The notes: generated from the letters alone by a model not told the origin. A stretch of DNA of 64,000 nt from an uncultured Parabacteroides sp. (GCF_947855115.1 NZ_CANTZW010000005.1:99952-163951); one strand, 5' to 3'. Positions 19,335-29,397 are shown, numbered from the stretch's first letter. A program made the numbers and translations.

Positions 19335-20504
19335 TTAAATACCTAATTTGGCCCGGATCGCTTTCGGGATAGCGTCTTTATGCACCATGATATAAATAGT
19401 CTTGGCGCGAACGAAGCTATCAGACATGTTCAGGTAACCGCCGAAAGCGTTACGTTCGGTTCCCCAAGAGTTTTTCGTGATGTAATATTTCGTGCCGTTT
19501 TGATCCTTGGCGATACCGGTAAGGTGCATCAAGTGATCGTCGGTCGTGACAAATCCCTCGAAACCTTCTTGACGGATTCCCGGGGTGACGTTTACTTCCG
19601 GGAAAGGTTTCTCGAATTTGTAGACTTCCTCCAGACGTTCCTTCTCGTCCATTTTCTCGAAGCGGGCACGGTCGGTAGTCGAGTAATCTTCCACTTTCTT
19701 TACTTCCGGGTTGATAGCCACGCCATTCTTGAAAGAAAAACCTTTCTCGCTCACGTCGCCATCCCAGCATACCGTGTAACCATTGTTTAAGGCATAATCC
19801 GCTACTTCCATCATCTCGTCTAACGGGAGGTTATACATTTGCGCGTGCTCCCAGTTGTCGGGAACCTCTACCTCGAACTTCTGGTAATACGGATGGTGCG
19901 TGAAACTTGTCAGCTCGATATAATCATCCATGTTCAATCCGAGAGAGGCGGCGAATGTTTTCGGGGTATATTCCTTCCCTTGATAGGTGAATTTCTCCGG
20001 AAGTTTCCCCAGATAAGTGTCGAATAGATTATCGATTAGCTTGTAATATTCCGGGCTTCGTTTTTTCATGTCCACGGCGGTCGTGGCGATCGCCTTGATA
20101 TATTTTACCATCTCGGCGTGATTGTGCCGATCGGAATCATAATTGATACCCGTATACACCTCTTCCGGAACGATACCCACTTGGTTGAATGCGTTCATGA
20201 AAGTATGCGAAAGGCTTCCTTGGCCGATATTTCCCCGGCCTTTGCGAATATAATTGTCTTGCAACTGGTTCATGTATTTCTGACGGACGATAAACATCTC
20301 GGAGAGATCGTACGTCCCTTTTCCCATACGGAGTAATTCCGACTCCATGAAAGAGGTCGTGGCGAAACACCAACAAGTTCCCGTAGACGCTTGATTTTTA
20401 ACCGGGGTGGCGGGTACCCTTACCACATTCGTAAATTGGTAACCTTGGGCGAATGTGCTCAAAGAACCTAACGCTAAGGCACATGACAGAATGAATGTTC
20501 TCAT
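19335..20504 (-). CDS. C1-family cysteine peptidase (aminopeptidase C/bleomycin hydrolase-like), exported
   Basis: 389 residues with a signal peptide (to AQG, about residue 20). The papain-type motif TGTCWCFATTSF places the catalytic Cys at 44. The His lies in HLMHLTGIA and the Asn in TKNSWGTERN, close to the C terminus, matching the C1B (PepC/bleomycin hydrolase) layout. The export signal is unusual for cytosolic PepC but common for the Bacteroidetes versions. It lies between the S46 terminator and a REP-like repeat, in a run of four exported peptidases that suggests stepwise breakdown of luminal peptides. Confidence 0.9.
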   Translation of the reverse strand: MRTFILSCALALGSLSTFAQGYQFTNVVRVPATPVKNQASTGTCWCFATTSFMESELLRMGKGTYDLSEMFIVRQKYMNQLQDNYIRKGRGNIGQGSLSHTFMNAFNQVGIVPEEVYTGINYDSDRHNHAEMVKYIKAIATTAVDMKKRSPEYYKLIDNLFDTYLGKLPEKFTYQGKEYTPKTFAASLGLNMDDYIELTSFTHHPYYQKFEVEVPDNWEHAQMYNLPLDEMMEVADYALNNGYTVCWDGDVSEKGFSFKNGVAINPEVKKVEDYSTTDRARFEKMDEKERLEEVYKFEKPFPEVNVTPGIRQEGFEGFVTTDDHLMHLTGIAKDQNGTKYYITKNSWGTERNAFGGYLNMSDSFVRAKTIYIMVHKDAIPKAIRAKLGI

Positions 20505-20536
20505 CGTAATATCTATTTATAATTTAATTATTTGTT

Positions 20537-20633
20537 GTTGTAGAGACGGGGCGTGCCCCGTCTCATCCCCTCAAAATGGTAACTTAAAATACTATCAGAC
20601 GGTGGGAGACGGGGCACGCCCCGTCTCTACAAC
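20537..20633. repeat. REP-like element: 28-bp perfect inverted repeat with palindromic arms
   Basis: Arms at 20537-20564 and 20606-20633 are perfect reverse complements over 28 bp, separated by 41 bases. Each arm is itself built on a palindrome: GAGACGGGGC, a two-base centre, GCCCCGTCTC. It fills the gap between the C1 and C69 peptidase genes. Its very GC-rich, self-complementary structure matches intergenic repetitive palindromes. No second copy was seen in the window. Confidence 0.85.
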
Positions 20634-20642
20634 CAGATATGG

Positions 20643-22253
20643 TTAGAAGCCTCTTTCGAATTGGGTCCAGAATGAGTCTCCCATTTCTCTCCAGTGTAGC
20701 ATAGTGGCTCCGGCGAAGTCGGCGGTATAACCGGTCAGGTATTCCTTTGCGGCCTCCTCGCCTTGACGGGCAAGGATCTCCTTGTAACGGCTCTCCACGA
20801 AAGGCAGCTCTGTCTGCCCTTTCTCGGTAAAATGAGCGATGGATGCCTTCATTCGTTCTTTGGTCGCTCCCCAACGTACGGTAGCTAGCTTATTGGCACG
20901 ACGGAAAACCCATACGGCGGCATCTTCCCGGTAACGATGTTGACCGCAGACCTTGAAACAGGCCGGGAGATCTTTCGTCCCGCAGAAAATCGGGATACGG
21001 GGGCTTTGTCCGGGATTGTCATAAGCCATCCAAACCACGCCACCTACTGCGTCGGGCAACCAGTCGCGTAACTGTATCACGGTAGAATAGGAACATTGTG
21101 GCACGGCAACCAAGCGGTAGCTTTTCACGGCATCCGGTTTTAATCCGTTCAACATGTTTACCATATCCCGGGTCATCCACGGGTTGGCTACCGGGCTGAT
21201 AACCGTATCGATCTCATTAGTACCTTTTTTCTTTACGGCTATTTTCAAGTTTTGGGTCATGTCGTATTCCGTACCCTCATACGTCTCGGAGAGAAGAGCC
21301 ATCACGTCGGTCACGGATACCGGTTTTTCCGGTTTTACGCTGATTGGAAGTTCTTCTGCGTCATACGATAGATGTAAAGAAGGAGCTAGTTTGTTCAAGA
21401 TAAAGAATTCGCGGATACTGAATGATTTCAGCTCACCGGAGTAATTCCCTCCACCATACGCTTCCCAGAAGCGGAACGGCTTTTTCCCGTCCCAGAACCC
21501 CATGCGTTTAGCTACTTCGAATACATTGGCGGAAGCCATGCAATTGTCCGTATCTTTCGGGTCTACCTTAGAGATACGCGGGATATTCGCCGATACGCCT
21601 ACATGATCATCGGGAATGCGGATCGCGGCCCATACGCCTCCGATCTTGCCCGGTCCTTCGCCGAATACCTCAAAATGCCATACCTCTCGCGGGTCTGCAA
21701 TCGTGAGGCACTCACCCCAATCGCCATATCCGTATTTCTCGATCAAGTCACCCATCAGGCGAATGGCGTCGCGGGCGGTAGCGCAACGTTGCAAGACGAT
21801 TCGCTGAAGCTCCTCGATCATGAACATACCTTTCTTGTTGACAAGGGCTTTCCGGCCGGTGATCGTAGTTTCCCCGATTCCCAGTTGCTTCTCATTCAGG
21901 CAGGGGTAGGAGGTATTGAGAAACTGATACGTAGACCGGGCCTCTGGAATGGTGCCTTTCGCGATCATGCCCCGGGTTCCTTCGGCATACTCGGTGTGCA
22001 TGCGTCCGGTATAGACCGTGGTTGTTGTATCGTGATCGTACGAGGCGGAAGGTACGATATCCATCCAAGTACGGTAATTACTGTCGCAGGTATGGCTGGT
22101 CATTACGGAACCGTCTGCCGAGGCTTTTTTCCCGACCATGATACTCGTGCAACTCTCCGGGTTCAAGACCGGCTCCGGATACTGGATCTGCTGCGCCATG
22201 GCAACGGATAGACTGGCGCAAAGCATAAGAACATAGGTAAAAAGTTTCTTCAT
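20643..22253 (-). CDS. C69-family dipeptidase (PepD-like), exported
   Basis: 536 residues with a signal peptide ending near VAMAQQ. C69 enzymes are N-terminal-nucleophile hydrolases that cut dipeptides; the nucleophile here would be Cys35 in NPESCTSIMVGKKAS, exposed by removal of the pro-region. GDWGECLTIADPREVWHFEVFG and WAAIRIPDDHVGVSAN are typical of the family. The next gene upstream is an S9-type hydrolase 28 bases away, suggesting a two-gene transcript. Confidence 0.9.
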   Translation of the reverse strand: MKKLFTYVLMLCASLSVAMAQQIQYPEPVLNPESCTSIMVGKKASADGSVMTSHTCDSNYRTWMDIVPSASYDHDTTTTVYTGRMHTEYAEGTRGMIAKGTIPEARSTYQFLNTSYPCLNEKQLGIGETTITGRKALVNKKGMFMIEELQRIVLQRCATARDAIRLMGDLIEKYGYGDWGECLTIADPREVWHFEVFGEGPGKIGGVWAAIRIPDDHVGVSANIPRISKVDPKDTDNCMASANVFEVAKRMGFWDGKKPFRFWEAYGGGNYSGELKSFSIREFFILNKLAPSLHLSYDAEELPISVKPEKPVSVTDVMALLSETYEGTEYDMTQNLKIAVKKKGTNEIDTVISPVANPWMTRDMVNMLNGLKPDAVKSYRLVAVPQCSYSTVIQLRDWLPDAVGGVVWMAYDNPGQSPRIPIFCGTKDLPACFKVCGQHRYREDAAVWVFRRANKLATVRWGATKERMKASIAHFTEKGQTELPFVESRYKEILARQGEEAAKEYLTGYTADFAGATMLHWREMGDSFWTQFERGF

Positions 22254-22280
22254 ATTTCTCGTGTTATTTAGATGTTTACA

Positions 22281-23321
22281 TCAATTGAATTTGTAAGCCG
22301 CCTTTCGTACGTCTTTTACGGACTTAAAGGGTTTATTGGGCTTTAGATACTTGGCGAGGAACCGGTATATGCCGAGTCGTATCTCGGAGGCTTGCTTCGT
22401 ATCGGTACGGTCGAAACTATGAGCGCCGGGAGTGCGGTCGAATATCTTGTAATCGAATTTCTTGCCTTCGGCTTTGAGGGCACGGATCATATGCTCTACT
22501 TCCACCACGTTCACGTCGTCATCGCTGGTATTGGTATGGATAAGCAGGGGATCTTGTAGTTTTTCCGCGTGCCAGACCGGTGAGCGGCGTTTATATTCTG
22601 CCATGTCCTCCCGGGGAGTCTTCCCGATATGCCCTTCATCGGAAAAGATTTTCCGATAATCATCGGTAGAATACCCCATGCGCATGATCACGTCGCTTAC
22701 CGGTACTCCGGCGAAACCGCATTTATATTTACCGGGATAGGTGAAAAGGTTCATCAACGTGATCATTCCTCCATGACTCCATCCCATGATACCGATACGA
22801 TCGGCATCTACGATATCGAAATTCTCTACCATGTAATTACGGCTGACGTAGACATCCTCGTTCTCCAATCCTCCGTAATCGATATTGTCGTAGGTTGCCT
22901 GCCCATATCCGGTGCTACCCCGGTATTCGGCGGAAACGATGATATATTCTTGGGCGATCAATTCCCGGACGATATGAGCGTAATACGTATTGAAATCCGC
23001 GTGTACGCCACTATGCGGGAGGACGATCAAAGGATATTTCTTGCCGGGGTCTACGCTTTTGGGGATGAAGATATAAGTCCAGAACTTCAATTCGTTTCCT
23101 GCGCTCATCCCGGTAGGATTGGTCTCTTTCCAGCGGGCGGGACCACAAAGATAAACCTTGTCTATATGGGCTATATCGCCCACTTTCTCGTACCATAAGA
23201 GGTCATCTATCTTCTTTACTACTTGGTCAAAATCATGTTGGTAGTTTTGTGCCGCCGTGTAGCTGAATCCGGTGGTAAGGAGGAAACAAGGAAGCAGGAG
23301 ACGCTTGAAGAATGTTTTCAT
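22281..23321 (-). CDS. S9-type prolyl oligopeptidase-like alpha/beta hydrolase, exported
   Basis: 346 residues from the ATG at 23321, which gives a standard signal peptide (KRLLLPCFLLTTG... to TAAQN). An in-frame ATG at 23348 only adds a short non-signal leader. The catalytic triad is visible: Ser in GWSHGG, Asp in NTSDDDVNVVE and His in PGAHSFDR. The AEYRGSTGYG oxyanion-side motif is typical of S9 catalytic domains. The N-terminal beta-propeller of classical prolyl oligopeptidases is absent, so it may be a dipeptidyl peptidase-like enzyme or an esterase. It is the first gene of a pair with the C69 dipeptidase. Confidence 0.82.
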   Translation of the reverse strand: MKTFFKRLLLPCFLLTTGFSYTAAQNYQHDFDQVVKKIDDLLWYEKVGDIAHIDKVYLCGPARWKETNPTGMSAGNELKFWTYIFIPKSVDPGKKYPLIVLPHSGVHADFNTYYAHIVRELIAQEYIIVSAEYRGSTGYGQATYDNIDYGGLENEDVYVSRNYMVENFDIVDADRIGIMGWSHGGMITLMNLFTYPGKYKCGFAGVPVSDVIMRMGYSTDDYRKIFSDEGHIGKTPREDMAEYKRRSPVWHAEKLQDPLLIHTNTSDDDVNVVEVEHMIRALKAEGKKFDYKIFDRTPGAHSFDRTDTKQASEIRLGIYRFLAKYLKPNKPFKSVKDVRKAAYKFN

Positions 23322-23485
23322 ATTGAATTTAGATATTAGGTTAATCATGAATCCTGATTTTTCAACCGTAAATATACGATTTATTTATTAATTCTCGAAT
23401 ATAATAGAGAGAGTAGGAGAGGGTACGGCGCTGGCTATACGTCTTTGCGGGATATAATAGAGGAAAAAAGATGAGAGTACCAGAT

Positions 23486-23524
23486 AAAAAGCGGATTGCC
23501 CTAAAATCACTTTCCGGGCAATCC
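23486..23524 (-). terminator. Terminator of the RND efflux operon
   Basis: On the minus strand GGATTGCCC and GGGCAATCC (23516-23524 and 23493-23501) form a 9-bp stem followed by a C and five T residues. It lies just after the outer-membrane channel gene. Confidence 0.8.
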
Positions 23525-23557
23525 TTTTGTTATTTTAAATATGAATAAACAAATGGC

Positions 23558-24925
23558 CTAGTCACGTCCTCCACCTAAAGCTTGATAGAGGTTGATAACC
23601 CCTTGGATTTCCGTGAAGCGATTAGCCACTTGGGTTAGTTGGGCGTTTAATAATCCTTGTTGCGCTGTGAGTACTTCCAGATAGGTTGTCGTACCGTGCT
23701 GCATGAGTAGCGACGTACTCTTGTAGGCCCTTTCGAGAGACTCTATCTGTTTCTCGAAGTATGTGGCTTTGGCGCGTGCGGTATGGTACTGCGTCAAAGC
23801 GTCGTTTACCTCGGTTCCTGCGTTTAGTAAAGCTTGCTCAAAACTCAGCCGGGCCTCCTCCTGTTGCGCCTTGCTGATTTTCAACTGTCCGAGAAGTTGC
23901 CCCCTGGCGAATAACGGCTGGGTGAGCGAACCTACCGCCGAGGCCAGGAACTTACCCGGATTGACGATAACCGATCCTGCCGAGTTGGTCCAGCCCGCCG
24001 AACCACTTAGGGTAATGGAGGGATAAAAAGCGGAACGGGCTTGGTTGGTAGCGTAAAACGCGCTTTCCAGAGTACGCTCCGCAACCCTTACATCAGGACG
24101 GTTTGATAATAAGTGGAGAGGTATGCCTACGGAGAAATCCTCCGGTAGCTGCTGTCCTTCCAATTTACCTCTCTGTATGGTATGCGGAGTCTCGGCCAGT
24201 AACAGCGCGAGGCTGTTCTCTACCTGATTGATCTGTTCTTTCAGGTCGAGCACGGACGTACAGATACTGTAATACGTCGCTTCCATTTGAGAAACGGCAG
24301 CCTCGTCTGCCATGCCCGCGTTCATCAGGGCACGGGTGGATTTGACCGTCTCCTTCCAGGAAGAAGCGGTTCGTTCCGAGATCTCCAACTGAGCGTCCAG
24401 CATAAGCAATGTATAATAGGTATTGGCTATCCCGGCGATCAGTTGTGTACGTACCGCCTGCTTATAATCCTGGCTTTGCGCGTAAAGGGCCTGAGCCTGT
24501 TTCTTGGCGTTACGCATTTTGCCGAATATATCTAGCTCCCAACTGGCGGTTATCGGCACCGAATAGGTCTGTGTGGCCTTATGGGAATCGAAACTGCTCA
24601 CCGTTCCCTGCGGGGAAAAAGCGAAAGAGGGGAGAAATGCCAGCTTAGCGGACAATAGAGTAGCCTCGGCTTCCTCGACCCGGAGTTGAGCGGATAGATA
24701 GTCCGTATTGTTTTGCAACCCTTGGTCGATAAGCGTCTGGAGTTGAGGATCGGTGAATACCTCCCGCCAGTTCATGTTGCCCAAGGCGACGGTATCTTCC
24801 GTCACGGCGGTTTCCTGCCCGAATAAATCCTCGGGCACCTCGGTCGCCGGTTTATATTTACTGTATATACCACAACTGCTCAACATGATGCTGGATACAG
24901 CCAGTGTTATTATATGTTGTTTCAT
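23558..24925 (-). CDS. RND efflux outer-membrane channel lipoprotein (NodT/OprM family)
   Basis: 455 residues with a lipoprotein signal (SIMLSSCGIY, Cys17) and the two repeated helical/barrel halves of the TolC-like family (AELDIFGKMRNAKKQA-type region, seen here as SWELDIFGKMRNA, and LSNRPDVRVAERTL). It forms the trimeric outer-membrane exit duct for the pump encoded upstream. It is the third gene of the operon adaptor-pump-channel, 35 bases after the pump gene, and is followed by a terminator. Confidence 0.94.
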   Translation of the reverse strand: MKQHIITLAVSSIMLSSCGIYSKYKPATEVPEDLFGQETAVTEDTVALGNMNWREVFTDPQLQTLIDQGLQNNTDYLSAQLRVEEAEATLLSAKLAFLPSFAFSPQGTVSSFDSHKATQTYSVPITASWELDIFGKMRNAKKQAQALYAQSQDYKQAVRTQLIAGIANTYYTLLMLDAQLEISERTASSWKETVKSTRALMNAGMADEAAVSQMEATYYSICTSVLDLKEQINQVENSLALLLAETPHTIQRGKLEGQQLPEDFSVGIPLHLLSNRPDVRVAERTLESAFYATNQARSAFYPSITLSGSAGWTNSAGSVIVNPGKFLASAVGSLTQPLFARGQLLGQLKISKAQQEEARLSFEQALLNAGTEVNDALTQYHTARAKATYFEKQIESLERAYKSTSLLMQHGTTTYLEVLTAQQGLLNAQLTQVANRFTEIQGVINLYQALGGGRD

Positions 24926-24960
24926 CCTTTACTGTAATTTAGAATGGGTATTGACTCAAT

Positions 24961-27900
24961 TTATTCTTGGTTGTCGCGTTCAATCGCGCTTTTCTCTTGC
25001 TCTTGTTGTACCTGCAAATCGGCCTCTACCTCCATCGGCTTGCGGATCTTTTCCTGCAAGTACTCGAAAGCGATATAGAATACCGGTACCACAAAAAGCA
25101 ACGCCAGTGTACCGACAGCCATACCACCTACGACACCCGTACCCAACGACGAGTTACCGTTGGCGCCGGCTCCGGTCGCGAACATCAACGGAAGCATACC
25201 GAAGATCATCGTTAATACAGTCATCAAGATAGGACGCAAACGAACTTGGGCGGCAGAATAAGCGGATTCTATGATACCCATACCCTTGCGTCGGCGCTCA
25301 ATGGCGTACTCCGTGATCAGGATGGCCGTCTTTGCCAATAAACCGATCAGCATGATCACACCTGTTTGCAGGTAAATGTTGTTTTCCAGCCCGAACACCT
25401 TGGCGAAAAGGAACGAACCCATCAAGCCGAACGGGACGGAAAGTATGACAGCGAACGGAACCAGGAAGCTCTCGTACAAGCAAGAAAGGATCAAGAAGAT
25501 AAGCAGGATACAAACCGCGTAGATGAATATCGTCTGGGCGCCGCCGGAAGCGGATTCCTCACGTGACATACCTCCGTATTCATATCCGTATCCGGAAGGT
25601 AGGCTCTGCTCTACCACTTCCTCGATGACTTTCTGGACCTCACCGGTCGAATAACCCGGAGCCGGGTTCACATTCACGGTAATGGAACTGAACAGATTGA
25701 AGCGGTTTTCCACCTCAGACCCCATGATCTTCTTCAACGTGACGAACTGGCTGATGGGGGCCATTTCCGTTCCGTTGCGCACGAACATATTGTCTAGCGC
25801 TTGCTCGTCTAGTCGATACTCGGGCGAGGCTTGCAGCATCACGCGGTATACTTTCCCGAACTGATTGTAGTTGGAGATATACGCTCCACCGCAATAGGTT
25901 CCCAATACATCAAGCACGGAAGAGGGTGAGATGCCGGCACGCTTGCATTTCGCGGCATCCACGTCTACGGATATCTGCGGGAAGTTCATGGCGTAAGACG
26001 TATAGGCCATAGCCACTTCCGGCCGCTGGTTCAGCGCTCCGAGGAATTGCATGATGGAGTTATAGAAAGTCGTCATGTCGCCACCCGTCTTATCCTGCAT
26101 GTTCAACTCGATGGAGTTACCCATACCGTAACCGGGGATCATGGCCGGTTGGAAACTGAATATCTGGGCTTCTTTGATCTGGTAGAACTGTGCGTTGAGT
26201 CGTTCTACTATCGCGTCGGAGGTATGCTCGCTACCCTTTCGCTCGCTCCAGTCTTTCAGGCGGATGATAACGGTGCCGTAGGAAGTACCCTGTCCCGAGA
26301 TCAACCCGTATCCGGCTACACGCACGTAGTGTTCGATCTCCGGTGTATTCTCTAGTATTTTCTCTACTTTAGCCATCGTGACTTTATTCTCTTCCAGCGT
26401 GCTACCCGGGGCGATGGAGACGTTGACCATGATCGTACCTTGGTCTTCCTGCGGAACAAGTCCCGTCTTCGTGGTTGCCATCAGCCAGACAAGCAATAGG
26501 AGGGTAGCCACAAGCGCGGTCCATACCATCCAGCGATGATGGATAAAGAACATGACCCCTTTCTTGTATTTCCCCAGCACGGCGTTGAATGAGGCATTGT
26601 AAGCCGCGCGTACACGGCCGTTGATACTCTTGGCGCTCTTTTTACCGTCTGAAGGACGCATCATAATGGCGCAGAGTGCCGGACACAACGTCAGGGCCGA
26701 GATCATGGAGATACCCACGGAAGTTGCCATCGTGATACCGAACTGGGTGTAAAATACGCCCGACGTACCTCCCATAAAAGTCACGGGAATAAACACCGCC
26801 ATAAACACGCAGGTACAGGAGATAATCGCCATTGTTACATCGCCCATGGCATCTTTGGTAGCCAGGTAAGACGATTTATAACCGGAATCGAACTTAGCCT
26901 GTACCGCCTCGACCACGACTATGGCATCGTCCACCACCGTACCGATAGCCAGCACGAGCGCGAACAAGGTTAGGATGTTGATACTGAATCCCGCCGCTAC
27001 CAGGCAAGCGAAGGTTCCGATTAGGGAAACGATAATGGAGATAGACGGGATCAACGTACTCTTGAAATCCTGAAGGAAGAAATAAACCACCAGGATAACG
27101 AGGATGATCGCGATGATCAACGTCTCGACCACGTTATGGATAGAGGCGAAAAGGAAGTCGTTGGAACTCATCATAGTCATGAACTCGATGCCTTTCGGCA
27201 AATCCTTTTCCAATTTTTCCAATAAGTTGGAGATTTCCTCGTTTACGGCTGTCGCGTTCGAGCCTGCCGTCTGGAAGATAAGGAATGAGACGGCCGCCTT
27301 ACCGTCCATCTTACTGTCGAAACCATAGCTCAGCGTACCCAGCTCCACGTCGGCGATGTCTTTCAATCGTAAGACAGAGCCGTCTTCCTGCGCACGGACC
27401 ACTATATTCTTGAACTCGTCCACGCTTTTTAGCCGGCCATGATATTTCATGGTATATTGGAAGACATTCCTCGAATTCTCACCCAACTGGCCGGTAGGAG
27501 CCTCAAGGTTTTGCTCTCCTAACACGGAGGTCACGTCCGAGGGGATCAATCCGTATTGTGCCATTTGCTCCGGTTTCAGCCAGATACGCATACTGTAAGA
27601 ATCGCCCAGCATCATCACGTCGCCCACGCCTTCTATACGTTTGATCTGTGGAATGATGTTAATATCCAGATAATTGGCTAGGAATGTCTGGTCGTAACGT
27701 CCATCGTTACAAACTAATGCGTCGATCTGTAAGAAACTGGTCTGGCGTTTCTGCGTGGAGACACCGATCTTGGTTACCTCGGCAGGCAGCAGGCCTTGGG
27801 CCTTGGACACGCGGTTCTGCACGTTGACCGCCGCCATATCGGGATCTGTTCCCTGTTTGAAATAGATCTGGATGGTAGCCGTACCCGCGTTGGTCGCGGT

Positions 27901-28143
27901 AGAAGTGATATACATCATGTTCTCCACGCCATTGATGCTCTCTTCCAGCGGCATGATAACACTGTTCATCACGGCGTTGGCATCTGCTCCGGTGTAAGTC
28001 GCCGATACATATACCGTAGGAGGAGCTATATCCGGATATTGCTCCACGGGTAGCGTGAAGAGTGAAATCAGTCCGATCACCAATATAAGGATGGAGATAG
28101 ACATGGCCATGACAGGCCGTTTGATAAATATGTTTCCTTTCAT
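24961..28143 (-). CDS. RND multidrug efflux pump, HAE1 family (AcrB/MexB-like)
   Basis: 1060 residues, standard for the family, with 12 membrane helices in two sets of six and two large periplasmic loops. The proton-relay acidic pair is visible in TM4 (AIGTVVDDAIVVVEAV). N-terminal hallmarks include FIKRPVMAMSISILILVIG and LPVEQYPDIAPP. It expels hydrophobic and amphiphilic compounds (antibiotics, bile salts) using the proton gradient. It is the second gene of a complete tripartite operon, 16 bases after the adaptor. Substrates cannot be read from sequence. Confidence 0.96.
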   Translation of the reverse strand: MKGNIFIKRPVMAMSISILILVIGLISLFTLPVEQYPDIAPPTVYVSATYTGADANAVMNSVIMPLEESINGVENMMYITSTATNAGTATIQIYFKQGTDPDMAAVNVQNRVSKAQGLLPAEVTKIGVSTQKRQTSFLQIDALVCNDGRYDQTFLANYLDINIIPQIKRIEGVGDVMMLGDSYSMRIWLKPEQMAQYGLIPSDVTSVLGEQNLEAPTGQLGENSRNVFQYTMKYHGRLKSVDEFKNIVVRAQEDGSVLRLKDIADVELGTLSYGFDSKMDGKAAVSFLIFQTAGSNATAVNEEISNLLEKLEKDLPKGIEFMTMMSSNDFLFASIHNVVETLIIAIILVILVVYFFLQDFKSTLIPSISIIVSLIGTFACLVAAGFSINILTLFALVLAIGTVVDDAIVVVEAVQAKFDSGYKSSYLATKDAMGDVTMAIISCTCVFMAVFIPVTFMGGTSGVFYTQFGITMATSVGISMISALTLCPALCAIMMRPSDGKKSAKSINGRVRAAYNASFNAVLGKYKKGVMFFIHHRWMVWTALVATLLLLVWLMATTKTGLVPQEDQGTIMVNVSIAPGSTLEENKVTMAKVEKILENTPEIEHYVRVAGYGLISGQGTSYGTVIIRLKDWSERKGSEHTSDAIVERLNAQFYQIKEAQIFSFQPAMIPGYGMGNSIELNMQDKTGGDMTTFYNSIMQFLGALNQRPEVAMAYTSYAMNFPQISVDVDAAKCKRAGISPSSVLDVLGTYCGGAYISNYNQFGKVYRVMLQASPEYRLDEQALDNMFVRNGTEMAPISQFVTLKKIMGSEVENRFNLFSSITVNVNPAPGYSTGEVQKVIEEVVEQSLPSGYGYEYGGMSREESASGGAQTIFIYAVCILLIFLILSCLYESFLVPFAVILSVPFGLMGSFLFAKVFGLENNIYLQTGVIMLIGLLAKTAILITEYAIERRRKGMGIIESAYSAAQVRLRPILMTVLTMIFGMLPLMFATGAGANGNSSLGTGVVGGMAVGTLALLFVVPVFYIAFEYLQEKIRKPMEVEADLQVQQEQEKSAIERDNQE

Positions 28144-28159
28144 ACGATCTTCTCCTTAT

Positions 28160-29260
28160 TTATTTAACCTGTGTACCTTCACGTATCAATCCGGCGCCTT
28201 CCGAGATGATCTCGTCGCCGGCTTGCAAGCCGCTCAGGACAACATATTCGCGCCCGTCGCTCAGGTCGGCTACCGTGATCAGGGTAGATGTAGCCTTGCC
28301 ATCCACGACTTTATAAACCACTATTTTATCTTGCAGACGTACGGTCGCTCCTTGCGGGATGACGATACAATCCTTATAGGTGCTGGGTATGACAACCGTT
28401 CCTGATGCCCCGCTATGCAACAAGCGAGTCTCGTTAGGGAATACGGAGCGTACCACTACCGTACCGGTCTGCCGGTCGATCACGCCGCTGATAGATTCGA
28501 TTTTTCCTTTCTGGTCGTATACGGAGTTGTCATTTAGCTTAAGCTCCACTTCCGGCATGTTCTTTAGCGCGTCGTCCATAGAGCCGTATTCGCGGGTCAA
28601 GGAAAGAAGCTGGTTCTCGTTCATGGAGAAATACACATACATTTCCGAGTTGTCGGATACCGTTGTCAACGGCTGTGGTATACTGGCGCTGACCAAAGCC
28701 CCGACACGATAGGGCAACGCTCCGACCACTCCGTCGCTCGGGCTTTTTACCTCGGTATAGGAAAGGTTGTTGCGGGCGTTTATCTCTTGCGCCTCGGCTT
28801 GGGCTAAAGTGGCTTGCGCGGAGAGGTAGTTGTTCTCGGAGGTTTTCAGGCTGAATTCCGACACTACCTTCTGGGCATATAGCTCTTTATTGCTGTTGTA
28901 AGTCAGTTCGGCCGTAGCTAAACCCGCCTTCGCCGATTTGACATTGGCTATGGCCGTGTTCAAGGCTGCCTTGTAGGGTACTTGGTCTATGACAAAAAGA
29001 ATCTGTCCTTTCCGGACTTTCTCGCCTTCCGTTACGCAAAGGCGCTCGATCGTTCCGGATACCTGCGGATAGATGTCGATATCTTGCCGTCCGCGGATCG
29101 TCGCCGAGTAAGAAGTAGAGAAATTCTTGTCGCTTACTGTTACTTTCATTGTTGCGTAATTCACGTTCATTGGCGCCTGGGGTGTTTGCTTGCAAGACAC
29201 CAATGCTACCGTAAAACCGACTAATCCTATTAGTCTCATCCATTTTAAACTCATAACCAT
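28160..29260 (-). CDS. RND efflux periplasmic adaptor (AcrA-like lipoprotein)
   Basis: 366 residues. A lipoprotein signal ends in ALVSCKQ (Cys23). Then come the barrel-sandwich hybrid halves (QVSGTIERLCVTEGEKVRKGQ and, after the coiled coil, VKSPSDGVVGAL), a helical hairpin at about 95-165 and a beta-barrel domain. It links the inner-membrane pump to the outer-membrane duct. It is the first gene of the operon. Either the ATG at 29260 or the one at 29254 could be the start. The AraC regulator gene ends 137 bases upstream. Confidence 0.94.
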   Translation of the reverse strand: MVMSLKWMRLIGLVGFTVALVSCKQTPQAPMNVNYATMKVTVSDKNFSTSYSATIRGRQDIDIYPQVSGTIERLCVTEGEKVRKGQILFVIDQVPYKAALNTAIANVKSAKAGLATAELTYNSNKELYAQKVVSEFSLKTSENNYLSAQATLAQAEAQEINARNNLSYTEVKSPSDGVVGALPYRVGALVSASIPQPLTTVSDNSEMYVYFSMNENQLLSLTREYGSMDDALKNMPEVELKLNDNSVYDQKGKIESISGVIDRQTGTVVVRSVFPNETRLLHSGASGTVVIPSTYKDCIVIPQGATVRLQDKIVVYKVVDGKATSTLITVADLSDGREYVVLSGLQAGDEIISEGAGLIREGTQVK

Positions 29261-29286
29261 TTGTATATCCTTTTAAAATTCCGAGG

Positions 29287-29294
29287 CAAAGTTA
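29287..29294 (-). promoter_or_regulatory. -7 box of the RND efflux operon
   Basis: TAACTTTG on the minus strand, 27 bases before the adaptor start. The nearest upstream TTTG is 26 bases away rather than 19, which would fit an activator-dependent promoter. Confidence 0.45.
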
Positions 29295-29397
29295 GAAGGA
29301 GATGGTCTATCTTTATATATCAAATGTGCTAATGAAGTGTTCTTATTGTAATATGTGGTATGGTTTTCCGGGAGTCCGGAAAAAGGGGGGATGACTT

